Origin: Micropterus salmoides
Lineage: Eukaryota; Chordata; Actinopteri; Centrarchiformes; Centrarchidae
Direction of reading: 5' to 3'
DNA: 64,000 bases
Assembly: GCF_014851395.1 (NCBI RefSeq)
Contig: NW_024040152.1
Span: 22,863,144-22,927,143, forward strand
Of this stretch, positions 58,326-64,000 are shown in pieces. The position numbers and the translations under genes were made by a program. The first letter of the stretch is position 1. Every line of letters starts with the position of its first letter. The notes beneath the pieces were generated by a model. It searched no databases. It worked only from the letters and a program-made list of their open reading frames with translations, and was not told where the DNA came from.

Positions 58326-59854
58326 ATTCCTCTTCTTGTATTAATACAAACCCTACCATTCATGCTCCTGAATCTTCCCTCATTCATAGAAGTTATTAGT
58401 TGTGCTCTCAGTAATTGATGTCATTACCCTGCGTCACCTCTTATTGCCTCGCTAAATGCACAGGATCCACCTAAATGGCAGTGAGAAACAGTCAGGCTCA
58501 GGAATGGTAGAACTAGACAATGGAGTGCACTTGGATAATTTTATGCATTTGGGCCTTAAGTCACATACAGACATGAATAAGGGCAGATAGAGGGAAAGAC
58601 GAGAAGGGGAGGACACAGGAGAGAAATAGAGAGGAAATGCTAATGAGAGAGGAGAGAGCAATCATTTCTTCAAGTGATTGTATAGATGAGGGATAATTTA
58701 TTATGAATGTGTGCCTAGCTTCCTTTGACTTAGATGCATTAGCTTTGCCCCACAACTGTTTCTCAATAGATCGCTGGAATCGCAATTTAGTCCCCCAGTA
58801 TCATGCAAATGGCACTGTTGGCCAGCTCCTAATTCATAGATTGCACTCAGTGGCACCTCGCCAAACCATTGTCCCATAATTGATGACTCTTTGTCAGTTC
58901 TTTCCTCCAGTAAGGTTATTGCTATTTACAGCTTAAACCGCAGAGAGGGTAAAGGAGCGAAGACAAACACAAAATGGATTTACAAGATCAATAAAACACT
59001 CAAAACGAATTTCAAAACTTTCACACACGAACATAAACGATACATAATAATAATGCAATAATAACATGTAGGTGATAATTTACGTAACATACAATTTAAG
59101 GATTGTTTCAGCAATTACAATGTCACCTATCATCTGCACACAATGAACAAACCTGTGTAATGAACACAGCAATAATTCAACACAAATGAATTAGCAGTTT
59201 ATGAAACGATGCATCCAATCAAATTGAATTATACCATCTGTGGTTTATGTGGTTTTAATGCTCAAGAGGCAGCTTAGATTGTTATTGACATGTACCCATT
59301 ACTGTAGCTAAAGTACGTCGGTATTGCTTTGTATTTGTACATCTAAACACATTTACACATGCACAAACACATACAACTCCAGCTTTAAATGTTGAAAGCA
59401 TGCATTTAGTTTAGTTTAGTAATTGTTTTTATCAGCATAATTCAAATTTACATGTATAGAAGAACACATGTAGTCTAGGCCTAGGTGCAGTATACTTACA
59501 CCCATAGAATGGTTGGCATATTACTTAAAACCAGTATTTGTGTACGTCACTATAAGTGATAACATACTAATGCTGATACAAATTCTCCATCTCTTTAACA
59601 CAAGCTTTAAGCCTAGGCCAAAAGTCAATGCGGCCTCACATATTTGCAGAATCACACAGGATTAAACAACATGCCTACAGTAGGAAATGTCCCAAGCGGA
59701 AATCAAATCTGCCTCTTTGAATAAATATCATCTTGCCGTCTGAGGCACATCCCTCTAAGATAACCTGTCTGCTGAACACAGCTGCTTCACACACATACAC
59801 ACACGCACACACACACACATAAAAACAAATGTTGTTGCCTATATATGCATGCAT

Positions 59855-59932
<78 letters not shown>

Positions 59933-62900
59933 CTGAGCTGGGTGAATAATCATACTTGGACTTGACAGGAATGCAGACAGACAGCCATGTGTAAAAAATG
60001 CCTGTCCATTCATCCATCCACTTATTGAAGCATCCATTTGTTCATCTGTCCATCTGTCTGCCAATTCGTTTATCGGTCCATCGATCCCCCCATCCATCTG
60101 TCTGCTCATCCATCCATCAAACTTAGGTTAGATTTAGGTTCTGAGATGGCAGCTCCCACCTAGATTCTAGGATTATATGGAGGGTTCTTGAAATGATTTA
60201 AGGAATGTGAATAAGGTAAAGGTATTGACAATTCACAAGTATAGTGTCATGCCTTAATTGTTGTAATAAATACCTTTAGTTTTGTGAATTTCAAGAGTGA
60301 TTGCTTATGCTTCCTATGTTAATTCCACCTTGTTAGCTTTAGATCATTCAGATGTTAATAGTGTGTCTTAGGCATGAGGTGAATTCCTCTTAGTGAAATC
60401 GAGGAAAGAGGCAGGAAAGGAAAGGACAACCATATTTTGTCATTTGGGCCAGAGGTAAGTTCCTTTTTTGTACAAGAGCCAGCCAATAGCATTATATTTC
60501 ATGATACAAAACCATAATGATATTAATCATGATATTATACATGAGCAGTGCAGAGTGAAAGTTAACTGCTCTGGAGTGGATTTTTTTTTCTTACTGAGCA
60601 AGCTGTGTTCAGTACATTGTGAAGTAATTTGTTTGGCTTGTTTTGACTGCTGAAATTATTTTGCAATCTGTATCTTTTGGCCACAGTCAATGGACAAGTT
60701 GTTGCACTAACCAGTACGGACACAGATAGACTGATTTAAAAATTTCTGTATCTCTGATTTTCCTCAGCGTTTCTGTTTCTGTACGTCAACAGTGTAATGA
60801 AACTTAAGACCACCATTCATACCTTAACCTGAAACAGTTTCACCTCTAGAGGCACATAGTTTACCTCATTTCACGATACCTGTGTTTGCTCTCCTGTGTT
60901 TGTATCTGAAAAAAACAAACATATTTTGGCCTCCAGCCAGCTAAATCAGTTGACAACTCAAGAAAAGTGAAAAGGTGAGTGATCCACTCAAACATATTCA
61001 CACTGTTTAAGTCACCACCTCAGCCAAAACAACTACAGGTTAGCACCCAAGTATCATTAAGCAGGAAGCTGAGACCTGATGTATCTTCTGTCAAACTTAC
61101 ATCTATTTTTTTATTTTTTTTTTTATTATGACAACCACTGGACATTAAAAATAATGTTTTCCAATGTTAACCAATGTTTCAGGGTTAACTAAAAAGTAAA
61201 TTCCAAACCTTTTTATTCATTCATATTTTTGCAGAAAAAGTCAAGATTACATTTTTACATTAATGATTTTGATTACAGATCAGATTGTATTACATTTAAT
61301 GTGGAAGAGAAGATTTTTATGAGCTGACGGGTTTGCAGTCTAAGCAGATACACATTTTGAAATATGGGCTAATACTGACAAAAGTCAAATTGCAGTCTTG
61401 AGCTGGAAAAGCAAATTTGTTTAACAGGAAGAGACAGCTGTTGCAGTCAATCCCCATTGCAACCAAGAGTAACTGATGATTTTGTAAGGACATGTTATTG
61501 ATTACAGCTTTTGAATCTAATAGCCTATTTGTAACCAATTACATTTTGAATGTGGCCTCCCCAGTTCATTTTGCTGCATGTTGACAGTTTGAAAGACTGC
61601 ATTTATACTGAGATTAACTATGCCTGTGAGGCCTACACCATTCATATATACACCAGCATTAGCACCAATGACAGGATTGAAGCAACATCATGTAGCAATT
61701 TTATCTCAAACTCATCTTGATGGTACACTGACGTTTAACAGGTACAATGGTGTCTCTGTCAGCATCTGGTATTGCACTACATACCATTGAAATCCTGGGC
61801 AAGAAACATCACAAGAACAGCGTAATGTTTTACAGCACCACATCACACACACACCAGCAAGAATCTTCAGCAAGCAAGCTATAAAAGAAGCTAGCTCAGT
61901 ATTCTCAGGATGGATATAATAGAGGCTGCAAATAAGACGTTGGAGTTCGCGAAGAAGAGAAAAAGAGGGAGTGATTAAGCAAGAGATCAGACTGACTTTT
62001 GATCTTTCAGCTCCTTTCAGGATGCAAGACAGATGCTTAGCTGGCCTTCTTGCTGTTTGACTAGTAGGTTATAACTTATTAGCTGGCTTGCTATGTCTTG
62101 TGTTGTTGTACTTGCTTGTGGTTTGGCTGTGTTAACAGAGTTGTCGACATGCTAGTGTTTGATCATAAATTGGTGCCAAATCACAAAAAACACCAAATCC
62201 TACATATTGTTGCTTTAAGAATGAGACTGTTCAGCCATGGCCCACCTACACACACCGAAACATGTACACAACCACTGTGTATATGTTCCTGCAGTAAAAA
62301 TGTGTACACTTGAACATGTATACTCATGCACATACACACACACACACACGCACAAGAACTAACCTGCTCACAGCCAAGGTCAGAGGTCTGCAATATAGAT
62401 GAGCATATGTGCTCAAGCTAGGAGAGGTTATGCAAGTAGGATCCACACAATTAAACTAAATTCATTGAGAATACATAAAGCTTCTGTGAGTATTAATGTG
62501 TGTGTGTGTGTGTGTGTGTTTGTGTGTATATGAGTCTGCCTGCCTGTAGTTTTACATCCTTGGCCCCAAAAAGGGTGTGGCCATTTCCTCCAAGCGTGGT
62601 ATTGACATGTTAGATAAACAATTTGCAAACCTGTCCTGAACAAAATACAGTTTTATGTACAATAAAGTCTATGTGCTTCATGACTCAGCAATCTTATGTG
62701 TGCCAACAGAGGTCTGTCAATGAGTGATAGCAAAGGACACCAAAAGGTTGAAAGATGCAGTTCATTTTGTTATTTAATTTAGCAGCATGATCTTTTTGGC
62801 AGGAAGTGTTCATGCCCCACACCTGAATTTATCTTCTGCAAATAAACCTTAAAGGTGCTGTAGAATGCTCATTTTTAGGTTCATACTTGTATTCAGGGTT

Positions 62901-63065
62901 TCTGATAGAAAATGTTCACATGCTTTAATGTTTAAAAACACATTATATTTTTCATACTGTCCATTGCTTCAGCTCTTCTTTTCACCCTCTTTCTGAACAC
63001 TCGGTTTTGAAATGAAAGAGCAGCTTAAATGTACCTCAAATGTAGCCTACAACTTTCATCACAGG
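58326..63065. other. Non-coding; (CA)n at 59,856-59,930, (CATC)-like tract near 60,010
   Basis: A 75-base perfect CA run is the longest microsatellite in the window. Shorter CA/GT runs occur at 62,336-62,350 and 62,501-62,518. No gene or recognisable element. Confidence 0.5.
59856..59930. repeat. (CA)n microsatellite, about 37 units
   Basis: Uninterrupted CA repeat. Long minus-strand 'Val-Cys' reading frames across it are artefacts of the repeat. Confidence 0.98.
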
Positions 63066-63565
63066 CTGTGTTAGGGAATACCTAGTTACATGTAATTTTG
63101 TTATGTAATTTAACAACAAAATAAATCCGTATGATGTGTAATATCATGATTACATTGGGGGTTACTTCTGTATATTTTCTGTAAAAAGCTAGGCTATATG
63201 TTGAATAACATTAATTTTGTTGCTTTGGATGTTTTTCATGTGCACAATATCTTTGTTTACCATTTCCAGCCACAGCCGTTTATTAAAGTTTGATGCTATT
63301 CTGATGCTTTTAATTGGATCTTCTGTTTGAATTTGCTGCACTGCCTGACTGCCAGTTAAACTGCCTCTAAAGCTGTCTTTTGAAAATGGTTAACAGGTAA
63401 AACAGTCATTAGAAATGTAGAAAAGTAATCAAAAACTAATTAAATTTAATAAGTTACATTATTTTGAAAAAGTAATCGAAAAATTCACACTACTATTACA
63501 GTTTTTAATTGGGTAACTTGTAATTGTTAACGTATTACATTTAGAAAGTAACCTTCCCAACAGTG
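63066..63565 (-). mobile_element. Short hAT-like non-autonomous element, full-length copy
   Basis: Ends in CTTCCCAACAGTG (inverse CACTGTTGGGAAG) and begins GTGTTAGGGAATACC, giving imperfect inverted ends. Its interior GGGGGTTACTTCTG and CTGTAAAAAGCTAGGC is inverted at 22,165-22,210. No transposase. Confidence 0.5.
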
Positions 63566-64000
63566 ATCACAGGACTATGGAGGTGGAATGATATGGGTAG
63601 ACTACATAGTGAGCACTAATATAAAAACAGCAGATCAGTGCTGAATGCTCTGGTTGATAGTACAGCTTAATAAGTTGATGTCAACAGGTGTTTGCACACG
63701 TTTAGTCACGATCATAGAAGCTGTATTGCTGTGATGCAGCGGCTCCGACATAATTTGAATTCTTATGTACGCATAAATAATCCAAACAGCCCCCCAATTA
63801 ACTAATTATTTTTTCAAACTTCACCTCTACTGGTAGCTTTCCAGGTGATTTCTTTATTGAGTAGGCTACTGCTATATGAGAATTTTCTCTTCAATTTCCT
63901 GTAATTTCCTTTCATGATTAAAGAGGCTGCTGTCAGTCATTTTAAATGTGTCTATGCGCACATTAAAGTCACAGCTAATATCGTGTGACATTTAAGCAGC
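63566..64000. other. Non-coding, nothing recognised
   Basis: AT-rich sequence to the end of the window. Confidence 0.4.

Noticed and set aside
59675..60109. 144-codon frame with a Val-Cys repeat
   Set aside because: Artefact of the (CA)n microsatellite.

Overview
This is a stretch of vertebrate, almost certainly teleost fish, nuclear DNA. It is AT-rich, full of (CA)n and (ATT)n microsatellites, and carries element families typical of fish: L2/CR1-type and jockey-group LINEs, chromovirus-like Ty3/Gypsy LTR elements, a DIRS-type tyrosine-recombinase retrotransposon, hAT-like DNA elements, and the fish repeats ending in GGGCCCGAGCAC and GCTGCAAGCAGCG. I see no prokaryotic genes, tRNA or rRNA genes or CRISPR. 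No host gene can be assembled; two short exon-like segments are offered at low confidence.

Layout. 1-1,261 is a LINE tail joined to the 5' end (LTR and gag) of a Gypsy element on the minus strand. 1,831-2,180 is a short palindrome-bearing repeat that looks like solo DIRS termini and recurs at 57,962-58,325. 6,729-7,327 is a solo LTR with target duplication. 9,848-21,826 holds four pieces of a roughly 4-kb composite repeat. Two pieces are complete and inverted to one another; the other two are complementary halves that fit end to end if 13,855-19,923 is turned round. 22,483-33,420 is one L2-type LINE, broken by a solo LTR in ORF1 and by a complete 5.95-kb DIRS element in the 3' UTR; the DIRS gag is itself broken by a hAT-like element. 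This gives a readable order of insertion.

37,207-38,980 is the 3' end of a Gypsy element (LTR and integrase) joined to another copy of the LINE tail. 42,609-44,290 is a jockey-group LINE with its 5' end but no reverse transcriptase. 44,411-46,450 contains two LTR-like repeats in inverted orientation. 45,159-51,541, on the minus strand, is the least ordinary part: a decayed two-gene unit. It has a Cys/His-finger, transposase-like gene followed by a gene resembling the fish 'SAM domain-containing protein 3-like' family. The stop of the first and a start of the second overlap as TAATG. 54,573-57,143 is a 5'-truncated L2-type LINE whose ORF2 is still open for about 790 codons.

Nearly every coding region here is mobile-element DNA, and most copies are pseudogenes. 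The points most worth following up are the two-gene unit at 45-51.5 kb, the inversion inside the 9.8-21.8 kb array (a real rearrangement or an assembly fault), and the exact terminus arithmetic of the DIRS element.
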